Part shown: positions 25,923-34,648 of the stretch, piece by piece
Layout: every line of letters begins with the position of its first letter
How positions within the stretch are numbered: position 1 is the first letter of the stretch
Origin: Flavobacterium taihuense
GTDB lineage: Bacteria > Bacteroidota > Bacteroidia > Flavobacteriales > Flavobacteriaceae
Assembly (NCBI RefSeq): GCF_019351435.1
Contig: NZ_JAHWYN010000004.1
Coordinates: 1 to 51,311 of the forward strand
DNA length: 51,311 nucleotides
Direction: 5' to 3'
Made by a program: the position numbers and the translations under genes
The notes under the pieces: model-generated
The model's input: the letters and a program-made list of their open reading frames with translations, nothing else
Databases searched by the model: none
Told to the model about the DNA's origin: nothing

Positions 25923-26816
25923 ATGAAAAATATTCCAATTTTTATTTTAGCGTTTTCGCTTTTTCAAATTTCTTGCCAGTCTAAGAGCGAATCTGGTAAA
26001 AAACAACCTATTTCTGAATTAGAGAAGCAATCTAAAAATAAAGCTCTCGGGAAATTATTTATTATTGGAGGGGGAAAAAAGTCAGATGCTTTGATTTCGG
26101 AATTGATCACTTTAAGCAAACTCGAACAAGAAAAATTCATGATAATCCTTCCAATGGCTAGTGAAGAACCTGATTCGGCGGTTTATTATACTGCAAAGCA
26201 GTTTATTTCGTTAGGTGTTCGTCCAGAGAAGATAAAATCTTTTAATCTTAATCCAAAGAATCAAACAAAGGGGCAAATCGATTCTCTTAAAACCGCAAGT
26301 TTAATTTATATTACGGGTGGTGATCAGAACTTGTTTATGAAATCTGTTTTGAATACTTCAGCTTATGATGCTATTTCTACCGCTTATCAAAATGGAACAA
26401 CCATTGCAGGAACAAGTGCTGGCGCAGCTGTGATGAGCCAAAAAATGATATCGGGAAATGAACTGAAACATCCAAAATATACAGGAGATTTTCGTGCCAT
26501 TGAAGCTCAAAACTTTGAGATAAAAACAGGATTGGGTTTACTCCCAAACGCTATTGTTGATCAGCATTTTATTCGTCGGATGAGGATGAATCGTTTATTA
26601 GCTGTAGCGCTGGAAAATCCAGATCAAATAGCAATTGGAATTGATGAATCTACTGCTATTATAGTAGATGGCGACTCTGCAACGGTTTGTGGCGATTCGC
26701 AGGTAATTTTAATTCAGAACAGTGAAAAGAAAAGTATTCACACAAAAAGTGGATTATTAGGCGGTAAAAATATCAAGTTAGAAATCCTTCTTTCGGGAGA
26801 AAAATTTAAAATATAA
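25923..26816 (+). CDS. Cyanophycinase (family S51) lipoprotein
   Basis: I start at ATG 25923 (297 residues, MKNIPIFILAFSLFQISCQS), which gives a lipoprotein signal with Cys at residue 18. The catalytic Ser165 lies in AGTSAGAAVMS, preceded by ITGGDQNLFM and followed by DQHFIRRMRMNRLLAVALENPDQIAIGIDESTAIIVDGD. This matches the canonical CphB pattern more closely than the two paralogues in this locus, in particular the D-Q-H-F-x-x-R and GIDE-x-T-A motifs. Being a lipoprotein it should act in the periplasm or at the outer membrane, on material imported by SusCD. It lies 3 bases before the YfcC-type transporter gene, so the two are surely co-transcribed. Confidence 0.9.
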   Translation: MKNIPIFILAFSLFQISCQSKSESGKKQPISELEKQSKNKALGKLFIIGGGKKSDALISELITLSKLEQEKFMIILPMASEEPDSAVYYTAKQFISLGVRPEKIKSFNLNPKNQTKGQIDSLKTASLIYITGGDQNLFMKSVLNTSAYDAISTAYQNGTTIAGTSAGAAVMSQKMISGNELKHPKYTGDFRAIEAQNFEIKTGLGLLPNAIVDQHFIRRMRMNRLLAVALENPDQIAIGIDESTAIIVDGDSATVCGDSQVILIQNSEKKSIHTKSGLLGGKNIKLEILLSGEKFKI

Positions 26817-26819
26817 AAG

Positions 26820-28208
26820 ATGAAAATATTAGAAAAATTCCCAGACACAATCACTATAATTTTGGCTATAACTGTTCTATTTATTGGCTTAACATGGATA
26901 ATTCCAGCGGGAGAATTTGACAGATCTATTGTTAACAATACCGAAAAAATTATCGCAGGCTCTTATAAGCATGTAGAAGCGATTCCTCAGGGTATCGAAG
27001 CATTTTTAGTTGCTCCCATCAAAGGATTTATTTCGGCAGCACAAATTATTGCTTTTGTTTTTTTGGTTGGAGGTGCTTTCGCTATTATAAACACTACCGG
27101 AGCGATAAATGCTGGTTTATTTAATGTAATTCAATACAGTCAAAAAAGGCCCAAATACAAAATTTTAGTTCTTCCTTTTTTAATAATATTATTTTCATTT
27201 GCAGGAGCTACTTTTGGTATGAGTGAAGAAATTTTAATCTTCATTTTGATTACTGTTCCTATGGCAAAAGCAATGGGATATGATGCAATAGTTGGCGCGG
27301 CAATACCAATTGTGGGTACAGGCGTTGGTTTTGGTGGCGCATTCAGTAATCCTTTTACTATCGGTATTGCACAAGGTATTGCACAAATTCCAATTTTTAG
27401 CGGAATGGAATACCGAATTTTTGTATGGTTTGTTTTGACCAGTATTGCTTGTGCAGTAATAACTCAGTATGCATCGAAAATCGAAAAAAATCCCAAGAAA
27501 AGCTTATTGTTTGGTATTAACAATGAGAATGAAAAAAGTAATATTGATACTTCAGATTTTGATTTAAATAGTTCTAGAAAGCTCGTTTTGGTGGCTCTTT
27601 TGGCTTCTATTGTTATCCTTATTTATGGAGTAAGCAATTACGCTTGGTACATTAATGAAATTGCGGGTTTATTTTTAGCATTGGCTATTTTTGTTTCCAT
27701 TATTTATAGAATGCCTATATCTAAGGCTGTAGATGCTTTTGTGGATGGAGCCAAGGATATGATGACAGCCGCTTTGGTAATTGGTTTGGCAAAGGGACTT
27801 TTAATTATTTCACAAGACGGGAAAATAATAGATACAATTCTAAATTCAATTGTAACCATTACCCAAAATACGGCACCAGTAATTTCTGCTGTATGTATCT
27901 TCTTTTTTCAATCCTTTTTGAACTTTTTTATTCCGTCAGGTTCTGGACAAGCGTCTTTAACGATGCCTATCATTATCCCAATTTGCGATGTGTCAGGTAT
28001 CAGCAGACAGATGGCAGTATTAACTTTTCAGCTAGGGGATGGTCTTACCAATCTCATAATTCCAACAAGTGGCGTTACGATGGGGGCTCTTACACTCGCC
28101 AAAATACCATATAGTAAATGGTTTAAATGGATGTTACCAAGAATGTTAGTGTTTTTAATAGCGTCGATGTTGTTGTTACTTCCTCCCTTATTCTTATTTA
28201 AATGGTAA
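26820..28208 (+). CDS. YfcC/DcuC-family inner-membrane transporter
   Basis: This 462-residue protein has about 12 membrane spans and starts ILEKFPDTITIILAITVLFIGLTWIIPAGEF, the typical opening of the YfcC family. GATFGMSEEILIFILITVPMAKAMGYDAIVGAAIPIVGTGVGFGGAFSNPFTIGIAQ and the late FFIPSGSGQASLTMPIIIPICDVSGISRQ are family signatures. Members carry amino acids, dicarboxylates or peptides and are often placed beside peptidase or arginine-catabolic genes. Here the substrate is probably the beta-Asp-Arg dipeptide or arginine. It overlaps the next gene by 7 bases. Confidence 0.9.
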   Translation: MKILEKFPDTITIILAITVLFIGLTWIIPAGEFDRSIVNNTEKIIAGSYKHVEAIPQGIEAFLVAPIKGFISAAQIIAFVFLVGGAFAIINTTGAINAGLFNVIQYSQKRPKYKILVLPFLIILFSFAGATFGMSEEILIFILITVPMAKAMGYDAIVGAAIPIVGTGVGFGGAFSNPFTIGIAQGIAQIPIFSGMEYRIFVWFVLTSIACAVITQYASKIEKNPKKSLLFGINNENEKSNIDTSDFDLNSSRKLVLVALLASIVILIYGVSNYAWYINEIAGLFLALAIFVSIIYRMPISKAVDAFVDGAKDMMTAALVIGLAKGLLIISQDGKIIDTILNSIVTITQNTAPVISAVCIFFFQSFLNFFIPSGSGQASLTMPIIIPICDVSGISRQMAVLTFQLGDGLTNLIIPTSGVTMGALTLAKIPYSKWFKWMLPRMLVFLIASMLLLLPPLFLFKW

Positions 28209-29299
28209 AAACAAAAAAGATGAAAACAATTATATGTATTAGTTTGCTGGCATTATGTTCATGCGCTTCAGACAACGATTCAAAAGAGCCTGAGTCAACG
28301 CTGCCTGAAGCAGTCGTGCCTAGAGTTAAAAACTACACGTCTTATTTTGCTGGAAATAAAACCGACAGTAAAAACAAGGCACTTGGTGGAATTTGTTTGA
28401 TGGGAGGTGCTACAGAGAATGATGAAGCGATGAAATGGTTCCTAAAAAGAGCAAATGGAGGTGATGTTTTAGTTCTAAGAACTTCGGGTACTGATGGCTA
28501 TAATTCTTATTTGTATTCTTCATTAGGAGTAAAAGCAAATTCTGTTGAAACTATTCTTTTTAAAAATAGTGCCGCCAGTTCAGATAGTGAGATTCTTGTT
28601 AAAATAAAAAATGCTGAAGCCATTTGGTTTGCTGGTGGTGACCAATGGGACTACATTTCCTATTGGAGAAATAGTCCGGTTTCAAAAGCTATAAACGATG
28701 CAATTGCACAAAATAACATTGTTATTGGAGGCACAAGTGCAGGAATGGCAATTCAAGGAGGTTTTTATTTTTCTGCTCAAGAGGGAACAATAACATCTTC
28801 AGAAGCATTACAGAATCCTTTTGATTCAAAACTAACGGTTTCTAATGAATCTTTTCTTGATAATTCTATTTTAAAGAATGTGATAACAGATACTCATTAT
28901 GATAATCCTGATAGAAAAGGCCGACATATAGCATTTATAGCGCGTATTATAACGGACTATGGTATCTCAGCCAAAGGGATTGCCTGTGATGAATATACAT
29001 CTGTTTGTATTGATGAAAAAGGAATTGCAAGAATATTTGGAAGCTATCCCGCAAAAGAGGATGTAGCCTATTTTATAAAACCAAACACAGATATTCCAAA
29101 TAATAAACCTGAATTGTGTAGTCCTAACAAAGCTTTAGAATGGAATCTCAATAAAAAAGCTATTACTGTGTATGAAGTTAAAGGAACTAATGACGGTAAA
29201 AACACTTTTAATCTAAACAATTGGACGGAAGGGAATGGAGGAATTTGGAAAAACTGGTATATAGAAAATGGCACATTAGCAGAGCGAATTGCTCTTTGA
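28202..29299 (+). CDS. Second cyanophycinase-like lipoprotein (paralogue of 18285-20051)
   Basis: This 365-residue protein starts at an ATG that overlaps the transporter stop (ATGGTAA); the ATG at 28220 is an alternative that would also leave a good lipoprotein signal (MKTIICISLLALCSC). The catalytic Ser179 is in GGTSAGMAIQGG, with AGGDQWDYISYWRN, DTHYDNPDRKGRHIAFIARI and GIACDEYTSVCID around it. It aligns almost throughout with the T9SS-sorted enzyme at 18285 (shared GGDQ-x-x-Y-x-SYW, DTHY-x-NPDR-x-GR and LNNW near the end) but lacks the GEVED and sorting domains. So two related enzymes are placed in different compartments. It is the last gene of the locus. Confidence 0.85.
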   Translation: MVKTKKMKTIICISLLALCSCASDNDSKEPESTLPEAVVPRVKNYTSYFAGNKTDSKNKALGGICLMGGATENDEAMKWFLKRANGGDVLVLRTSGTDGYNSYLYSSLGVKANSVETILFKNSAASSDSEILVKIKNAEAIWFAGGDQWDYISYWRNSPVSKAINDAIAQNNIVIGGTSAGMAIQGGFYFSAQEGTITSSEALQNPFDSKLTVSNESFLDNSILKNVITDTHYDNPDRKGRHIAFIARIITDYGISAKGIACDEYTSVCIDEKGIARIFGSYPAKEDVAYFIKPNTDIPNNKPELCSPNKALEWNLNKKAITVYEVKGTNDGKNTFNLNNWTEGNGGIWKNWYIENGTLAERIAL

Positions 29300-29532
29300 T
29301 ATGTATAATAAACTTCTCTATAAATTATCTGATTTGTGGACGCTAAAGATCATTTTTTTATTTTTTAAGTGTTAACCTTTAAGATGTCTTAGCTATTCTA
29401 AAAGAAATATCCGTTTATTATTGGAGATATTTTTAATTGGTTTTTTCTCAGATTAGAAGGATAATTGATTGAGAGGAAGTAGAATGGATTTTTTTTATAA
29501 TTATTAATAATCAAATATTTAACAAATTTACA

Positions 29533-30324
29533 ATGGAAATAATTTTAGAGCAATGGGGTATTCTTTGGCAGGATATTATTAATCATCCAGGAGCCTCATT
29601 AGCAATAATTGGAAATTTAATTATTATTGAAAGCTTGCTTTCTGTAGATAATGCAGCAATATTAGCAACAATGGTCATGGATTTACCAAGTGAACAACGG
29701 GATAAAGCTTTAAAATACGGAATATTTGGAGCCTACTTTTTTAGAGGAATAGCAATGCTTTTTGCAGCATTTTTAATTAAAATATGGTGGCTAAAACCTA
29801 TTGGTGGAATTTATTTACTTTATCTGGCTTATGATTATTGGAAAAGCAAACATGCTGAAGATTTTGATAACGATACATTAGATAAAAGCAGTAATTGGCT
29901 CTATAGAGTAACAGTTGGTTCTCTGGGAACGTTTTGGGCTACCGTAGTTTTAATCGAATTAATGGACATGGCCTTTTCTATAGATAATGTATTTGCAGCA
30001 GTTGCATTTACCCCAAACATAATTTTAGTCTGCATAGGCGTATTTATCGGGATTTTAGCCATGCGATTCATTGCACAATGGTTTGTTACACTTATGGGGA
30101 AATATAGCTTTCTTGAAACGGCAGCATTTGTTGTAATTGCATTATTAGGACTCAAATTAACTTTTTCTTTATGGGAACATTTTTATCCGGAAAGTGTAAT
30201 AAGTGTATTTTTAGGAAGTCATACTGCTGATATTGGCATCTCTGTTTTAACAGTTGCTATTTTCTTTGTCCCGATTTTAACTTCACTATTTTTTAGTTTT
30301 CCTCAAAAGAAATTAAATTCTTAG
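29533..30324 (+). CDS. TerC-family integral membrane protein
   Basis: This 263-residue protein has seven or so membrane spans. TerC hallmarks are two acidic motifs within spans, IIIESLLSVDNAAILATMVMDLP and VLIELMDMAFSIDNVFAAVAF, each with the E-x-x-x-S-x-D-N core. TerC/Alx proteins are thought to move Mn or other metal ions; that is family knowledge. It stands alone after a 233-base gap that shows only AT-rich sequence, and it is followed by a hairpin terminator. A second TerC protein of the longer type lies at 44787-45740. Confidence 0.88.
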   Translation: MEIILEQWGILWQDIINHPGASLAIIGNLIIIESLLSVDNAAILATMVMDLPSEQRDKALKYGIFGAYFFRGIAMLFAAFLIKIWWLKPIGGIYLLYLAYDYWKSKHAEDFDNDTLDKSSNWLYRVTVGSLGTFWATVVLIELMDMAFSIDNVFAAVAFTPNIILVCIGVFIGILAMRFIAQWFVTLMGKYSFLETAAFVVIALLGLKLTFSLWEHFYPESVISVFLGSHTADIGISVLTVAIFFVPILTSLFFSFPQKKLNS

Positions 30325-30485
30325 AAATTGTCTGAATATAAAGATGTATAGAGAAATCAGATTTTAATTTTTTTGCGAAATGTAATATAATATCGGTTTC
30401 CTGAAAGTTTAGACTAATTTGTTTTTAAGACATTTAATCGTTTAGATTTATCTTTTGAATTAGTGTTATTTATCTAAACAAAAAA

Positions 30486-30510
30486 TGCCTGTATCATGAC
30501 GATACAGGCA
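30486..30510 (+). terminator. Terminator after the TerC gene
   Basis: TGCCTGTATC and GATACAGGCA pair perfectly around ATGAC, followed by ATTTTAT. It lies in the 411-base convergent gap 30325-30735, where nothing else is recognisable. Confidence 0.7.
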
Positions 30511-30735
30511 ATTTTATAACTAACCAAAACCAAAGTAATAAATAACCAGTTTATTACATTGCAAAGATCAGCATAATGTTTAATTTTTGTTGTTAAGGAA
30601 TTGTTATTACTTATTCGAAAAAAGTTAAGTTTTGCAAGTTGATTTTAACATATTAAAATTCTGAGTTTTTGTAAATTTAACTAATTGAAAATCAATGCTG
30701 TTTTATTTCTGAAAGAGTTAAATTGAAATTTCGGC

Positions 30736-31458
30736 TTACTTTTTGTCTTGCAGTGCAAATACTTTCTTTAAAACATCTGATGTTCTGGCATTGATATTGG
30801 TTCTGATGTTTTTTTCTTCTACGGTTATCATTTTAAACACACCATCAAGGGCTTTATTGGTCACATAATCTGTAATGTCTGGATTTACTTTGGATACGAA
30901 AGGGATTGTATTGTACTGTTTTATTATGGCTGTCCAAACTACATCTGCACCTACTTTACCGATTGATTTTTGAACGACAGGATTAAATTTGGCATAAAGC
31001 GGAGTAGTAGTTGCCGTTTGTAAATAAACAGTTGCAGCATTGTCTTTACCAAGTAAAATGCTTTTGGCATCGGTTATAGTTATGTTTTTGATTGCCGATA
31101 CAAATATTGGTGTTGCTTCTTTTACGGCATCTTCGGCGGCTCTGTTTAAGGCTAAAATGCCTTCATCTGCTAATTTTGACATCCCCATTTTTCTAAGGGT
31201 TTTGTCCAATTTGGCTAATTCGTCCGGCATTAGAATCTTCACGGCCTCATTTTTATAAAAACCATCAGTCGCTGTTAGTTTAGATACTTGTTCGGTAACG
31301 CCTTTGTTCAATGCTTCTTTTAGTCCTGCGGCAATGTCTAAGTTGTTATTCGATTTTGTGACAGCATTGATTTTTTCGGTTGCTTTTGCAAAAATGTCTT
31401 TGAATTGAGCATTACTTATTGCAGGTAAAATAAAGAGTAGGACTAAGGCTTTTTTCAT
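30736..31458 (-). CDS. Secreted DUF4197 protein
   Basis: The start is set at ATG 31458 (MKKALVLLFILPAISNAQFKDIF), since the upstream extension would bury the signal peptide and crosses the promoter. The 240-residue product has a signal peptide cut after SNAQ. It then matches the DUF4197 pattern: GLKEALNKGVTEQVSKL, KNEAVKILMPDEL, LALNRAAEDAVKEATPIFVSAI, FNPVVQKSIGKVGADVVW and the end DYVTNKALDGVFKMITVEEKNIR. The mature protein is mostly helical and periplasmic. The biochemical role of this family is unknown to me. Confidence 0.85.
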   Translation of the reverse strand: MKKALVLLFILPAISNAQFKDIFAKATEKINAVTKSNNNLDIAAGLKEALNKGVTEQVSKLTATDGFYKNEAVKILMPDELAKLDKTLRKMGMSKLADEGILALNRAAEDAVKEATPIFVSAIKNITITDAKSILLGKDNAATVYLQTATTTPLYAKFNPVVQKSIGKVGADVVWTAIIKQYNTIPFVSKVNPDITDYVTNKALDGVFKMITVEEKNIRTNINARTSDVLKKVFALQDKK

Positions 31459-31475
31459 TTTATTTTTATTTTTTT

Positions 31476-31483
31476 CAAAAGTA
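31476..31483 (-). promoter_or_regulatory. -7 box TACTTTTG of the DUF4197 gene
   Basis: Exact consensus on the minus strand, 17 bases before the chosen ATG; it supports the shorter start. Confidence 0.5.
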
Positions 31484-31575
31484 GACAAACAATATTTACT
31501 AATGAAGAGCAATTTCCCAATGAAATGCTAAAAAATGATTGACTTCGTTTATAATAATCGGTTGAGTTTATTTAT

Positions 31576-31583
31576 TATATTTG
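31576..31583 (+). promoter_or_regulatory. -7 box TATATTTG of the VOC gene
   Basis: Exact TAnnTTTG match on the plus strand, 60 bases ahead of ATG 31644. The box faces away from the DUF4197 promoter, making this a divergent control region of about 180 bases. Confidence 0.5.
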
Positions 31584-31643
31584 TAATATATTGAAATTAA
31601 GATGTTTATGTGTTTTTAATTAATAAAATTGCAATTTTTAAAA

Positions 31644-32300
31644 ATGAAAATATTGGAATTGGAATTACTGTCGGATGATGTTTCAAAAACGGAAGCTTTT
31701 TATAACCAAGTTTTGGGATTGGAAACTTTATATAGAGATAATTCCAGTGTTTCATTCCGTGCAGGGGCTACAAAACTGACTTTTCATTCTTCCAAAAATG
31801 TAAAACCAGTTTATCATTTTGCTTTTGATGTACCCAATAATAAGCTATTGGAAGCTTTTTCTTGGATAGAAAGCAAAACCGCAATCATGTATGTAATTCC
31901 GCCCGATAAAATTGCCGATTTCTACAACTGGAATGCCAAGTCCTTTTATTTTTACGACAATAACGGAAATATTCTGGAGTTCATTGCGAGAAACGATTTG
32001 GATAACGCTTCTGAGAAATCGTTTGATGGCAAATCTATTCTGTCGGTTAGTGAGATTGGATTGGTTTCCAAAAATGTAACTGCACAATGCGATGAACTAT
32101 TTGAGAAATATGGATTAACGCCTTATTCAAAGCAACCCAAATTACCCAAATTTATTGTTTTGGGTACCGTAACGGGACTTTTTATCCTTGTGGAAGAAAA
32201 TAGGGATTGGTATCCAACATATAAGAAATCAAAATCATTTTGGACAAAAGTAGTTTTTAATCATGAAGGAGAAACCAGAGTATTGGAAGTCTCAAAATAA
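31644..32300 (+). CDS. VOC (glyoxalase/dioxygenase fold) protein
   Basis: This 218-residue protein starts at ATG 31644; the preceding in-frame TTG adds only five residues. Two beta-alpha-beta-beta-beta modules are visible: ILELELLSDDVSKTEAFYNQVLGLETLYRDNSSVSFRAGATKLTFH, then FYFYDNNGNILEFIAR, and a second, weaker half starting ILSVSEIGLVSKNVTAQCDELFEKYGLTPY. The metal ligands of classic glyoxalases are only partly present (His in YHFAFDVP, Glu in NILEFIAR), so catalysis is uncertain. It is followed by an O-methyltransferase gene after 41 bases. Confidence 0.8.
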   Translation: MKILELELLSDDVSKTEAFYNQVLGLETLYRDNSSVSFRAGATKLTFHSSKNVKPVYHFAFDVPNNKLLEAFSWIESKTAIMYVIPPDKIADFYNWNAKSFYFYDNNGNILEFIARNDLDNASEKSFDGKSILSVSEIGLVSKNVTAQCDELFEKYGLTPYSKQPKLPKFIVLGTVTGLFILVEENRDWYPTYKKSKSFWTKVVFNHEGETRVLEVSK

Positions 32301-32341
32301 ATAAAGTCAAATTAAGGAATGTAAAATCAATTTAGGAAAAA

Positions 32342-33385
32342 ATGGAAAATCAAGACTATCAGCCATCACCGGGAGGTATTATGCAAATCGGATCTGGGTT
32401 TTGGACCTCAAAATTATTGTTGGCAGCAGTAAAATTTCAATTATTTACAAAGCTTGCTGAAAAGGAATCAATGTCGGCTCAGGAAATAAAGACGATGCTG
32501 AATCTGAAGTGTACTGATATTCATTTGTTTGATTTTTTGGATGCCTTAGCGGGATTAGGATTTTTAAATAGGGAAGGGCTTTTGGAGTCAGCAATTTATT
32601 CCAATAGCACCAATACGGATGCTTTTCTGGTTATAAACAAACCAGCCTATATTGGTGGAATGCTCGATATGCTGAATAATCGTTTGTACCAATTTTGGGG
32701 AAACTTAGAGGAAGGTTTGCTTACTGGTTTGCCACAAAATGAAATTAAGACAGGAGATGATAATTTATTTAATGAACTCTATAAATCGCCTGAAAGATTA
32801 TTGGAGTTTATCAATGCGATGGGTAGCATTCAGATAAGAAATTTTAATGCATTTGCCCAGCAGTTTGATTTTTCAAAATACAAAACTTTGACCGATGTTG
32901 GCGGATGCGGTGCAGTATTGTCTACTACAATTGCTAAGCACCAGCCTCATATGAAGTGTACCAGTTTTGATCTTCCGGTTGTGGAGCCTATTGCAAAAGA
33001 AAAAATTGCAAAGACATCTTTTTCGGATAGAGTTACAACCGCAAGTGGTGATTTTTTTGCCGATCCATTTCCAAAAGCTGATGTTATCGTCATGGGGAAT
33101 ATACTGCACGACTGGGATGAACCTAAGAAATTATTGCTTCTTCAAAAAGCATATGATGCCCTTCCCGAAGGCGGTACATTTGTAGCCATAGAGAATATTA
33201 TCGATGATGAGCGATCCAAAAATGTTTTCGGAATGATGATGAGTTTAAACATGCTTATTGAAACCGGAACCGGTTTTGATTATACTTTTGCCAGTTTTAA
33301 TAAATGGACAAAAAGTGTGGGTTTCAAATCGACATCAATTGTTCCTTTGACAGGGCCTGCAAGTGCGGCGATAGCTTATAAGTAA
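32342..33385 (+). CDS. SAM-dependent O-methyltransferase (plant-OMT-like)
   Basis: This 347-residue protein has a winged-helix dimerisation domain at 1-110 (FWTSKLLLAAVKFQLFTKLAE, CTDIHLFDFLDALAGLGFLNREG) and a class I methyltransferase domain (residues 175-347). Motif I is TLTDVGGCGAVLSTTIAKHQPHM, with DLPVVEPIA, then GDFFADPFPKADVIVMGNILHDWDEPKKLLLLQKAY, where the His-Asp pair of L-H-D-W matches the catalytic His region of these enzymes. The substrate is unknown; relatives methylate phenols, polyketides or carotenoid precursors. A bidirectional terminator follows. Confidence 0.88.
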   Translation: MENQDYQPSPGGIMQIGSGFWTSKLLLAAVKFQLFTKLAEKESMSAQEIKTMLNLKCTDIHLFDFLDALAGLGFLNREGLLESAIYSNSTNTDAFLVINKPAYIGGMLDMLNNRLYQFWGNLEEGLLTGLPQNEIKTGDDNLFNELYKSPERLLEFINAMGSIQIRNFNAFAQQFDFSKYKTLTDVGGCGAVLSTTIAKHQPHMKCTSFDLPVVEPIAKEKIAKTSFSDRVTTASGDFFADPFPKADVIVMGNILHDWDEPKKLLLLQKAYDALPEGGTFVAIENIIDDERSKNVFGMMMSLNMLIETGTGFDYTFASFNKWTKSVGFKSTSIVPLTGPASAAIAYK

Positions 33386-33416
33386 TTTAAGAGTAAAAAA
33401 ATCTGCTGGATCTGAA

Positions 33417-33449
33417 AAAATCTGCGTAAAAAATTAGCACGCAGATTTT
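33417..33449. terminator. Bidirectional terminator between the methyltransferase and purU genes
   Basis: AAAATCTGCGT and ACGCAGATTTT pair exactly around AAAAAATTAGC. A and T runs on both sides suit the two convergent genes. Confidence 0.7.
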
Positions 33450-33476
33450 GTAGATTTAAAAAAACGTTTCTATTTC

Positions 33477-34331
33477 CTAAGAGAATACAACCGTTTTGTT
33501 ATTATAGACCATTGTTTTTCGCTCGGCATGTAATGTTACTGCTCTAGCAAGTACCATTCGCTCCAAATCACGTCCTTTCATGATAAAATCCTCTATTGAA
33601 TGGCTGTGGGAAACTCTCGAAATATCCTGCTCAATAATTGGTCCTTCATCCAGTTCCGCTGTGACATAATGGCTTGTGGCACCAATAATTTTTACCCCAC
33701 GCTTGAAAGCAGAATGATAAGGTTTGGCCCCTGGAAATGCCGGTAAAAAGGAATGGTGAATATTAATAATTTTGTTTTTGTAAAGCGCAATCAAATTTGG
33801 AGTGATAATTTGCATATAACGAGCCAAAACAATAAAATCAATATCAAATTTTTTTAATAATTCAATTTGTGCCTTTTCACCTTCTTCCTTGTTGTCTTTC
33901 GTAAAAGGAACATGGAAGAACGGAATGTTAAATCGCTCGGCAACCGGTTTTAAATCTTCGTGATTGCTGATGATTAGCGGAATTTGAAGTGGCAGTTCAC
34001 CCGCACAAAAACGACCCAGAAGGTCATATAGGCAGTGGTCATATTTTGAAATAAACAAAGCCATTTTTGGTTTTTCATTCTGAGGATACATATCCCAAGT
34101 CATGTTAAATGGAGTAGCCAGATTGGTTTGAAAGTGACTTTTTATAGCTTCAATATTCCAAGTGTCTTTACTGAACTCGCATTCCAGTCGCATAAAAAAC
34201 ACATTTTCGTCGGCATCAACATGCTGGTCCAGATAAGTGATATTTCCATCAATCGAAGCAATATAATTCGTTACCGAGGCAATAATAGCCTTTTTGTCTT
34301 CGCAATGGATAAGTATGGTAATTTTTTGCAT
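33477..34331 (-). CDS. purU: Formyltetrahydrofolate deformylase
   Basis: This 284-residue protein has an ACT domain at 1-85 (KITILIHCEDKKAIIASVTNYIASIDGNITYLDQHVD). A formyltransferase-type catalytic domain follows: KMALFISKYDHCLYDLLGR, ARYMQIITPNLIALYKNKIINIHHSFLPAFPGAKPYHSAFKRGVKIIGATSHYVTAELDEGPIIEQD. The Asn-His-Asp triad region of the GART fold is present as INIHHSFLPAFPG and the Asp in TAELDEGPII. It hydrolyses 10-formyl-THF to formate and THF, balancing one-carbon pools, and the ACT domain suggests control by glycine or methionine. It appears to be a single gene. Confidence 0.95.
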   Translation of the reverse strand: MQKITILIHCEDKKAIIASVTNYIASIDGNITYLDQHVDADENVFFMRLECEFSKDTWNIEAIKSHFQTNLATPFNMTWDMYPQNEKPKMALFISKYDHCLYDLLGRFCAGELPLQIPLIISNHEDLKPVAERFNIPFFHVPFTKDNKEEGEKAQIELLKKFDIDFIVLARYMQIITPNLIALYKNKIINIHHSFLPAFPGAKPYHSAFKRGVKIIGATSHYVTAELDEGPIIEQDISRVSHSHSIEDFIMKGRDLERMVLARAVTLHAERKTMVYNNKTVVFS

Positions 34332-34352
34332 TTGTTTAAAATTTTCTAAAAA

Positions 34353-34502
34353 TAATTAGGAGCTAATCCCGCTGTACACTGCAAGTCCTCATTGATAAAA
34401 CTGTTTTTCTAAGCTCCAAAAAGAGCTTCTTTCAGTCGCTTTTTTGGAGCAAGGAAAACGAGTTACATCCATTCCGGGCTTTTCGTTTCCATCGGGGCTA
34501 GA
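34353..34502 (-). repeat. Conserved-end / variable-hairpin element, copy B
   Basis: On the minus strand it begins TCTAGCCCCGATGG and ends CAGCGGGATTAGCTCCTAAT, matching the ends of copy A (11211-11340). The interior hairpin has different sequence: TTTTCTAAGCTCCAAAAA and TTTTTGGAGCAAGGAAAA pair with three mismatches around 34403-34460. It lies between purU and the mutase gene, in a 317-base gap. The last part of the gap (34503-34648) is AT-rich with no other clear signal. Confidence 0.6.
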
Positions 34503-34648
34503 CCTCGAAAATACCAATTTTTTCCGAAAACTAAGCTCGTTTTCTTAATAAAAAACAATGTTATCATATTTTGTGTTTTGTGTTATTTTTAATGATTTTT
34601 ATTTTAAAATTTATGTAAATTGCACCCTTAAATTATCATATTCATAAA

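Noticed and set aside
26820..28208. C4-dicarboxylate transporter DcuC
   Set aside because: The DcuC domain is shared, but the FPDTITIILAI opening and the peptidase neighbours fit the YfcC branch better.
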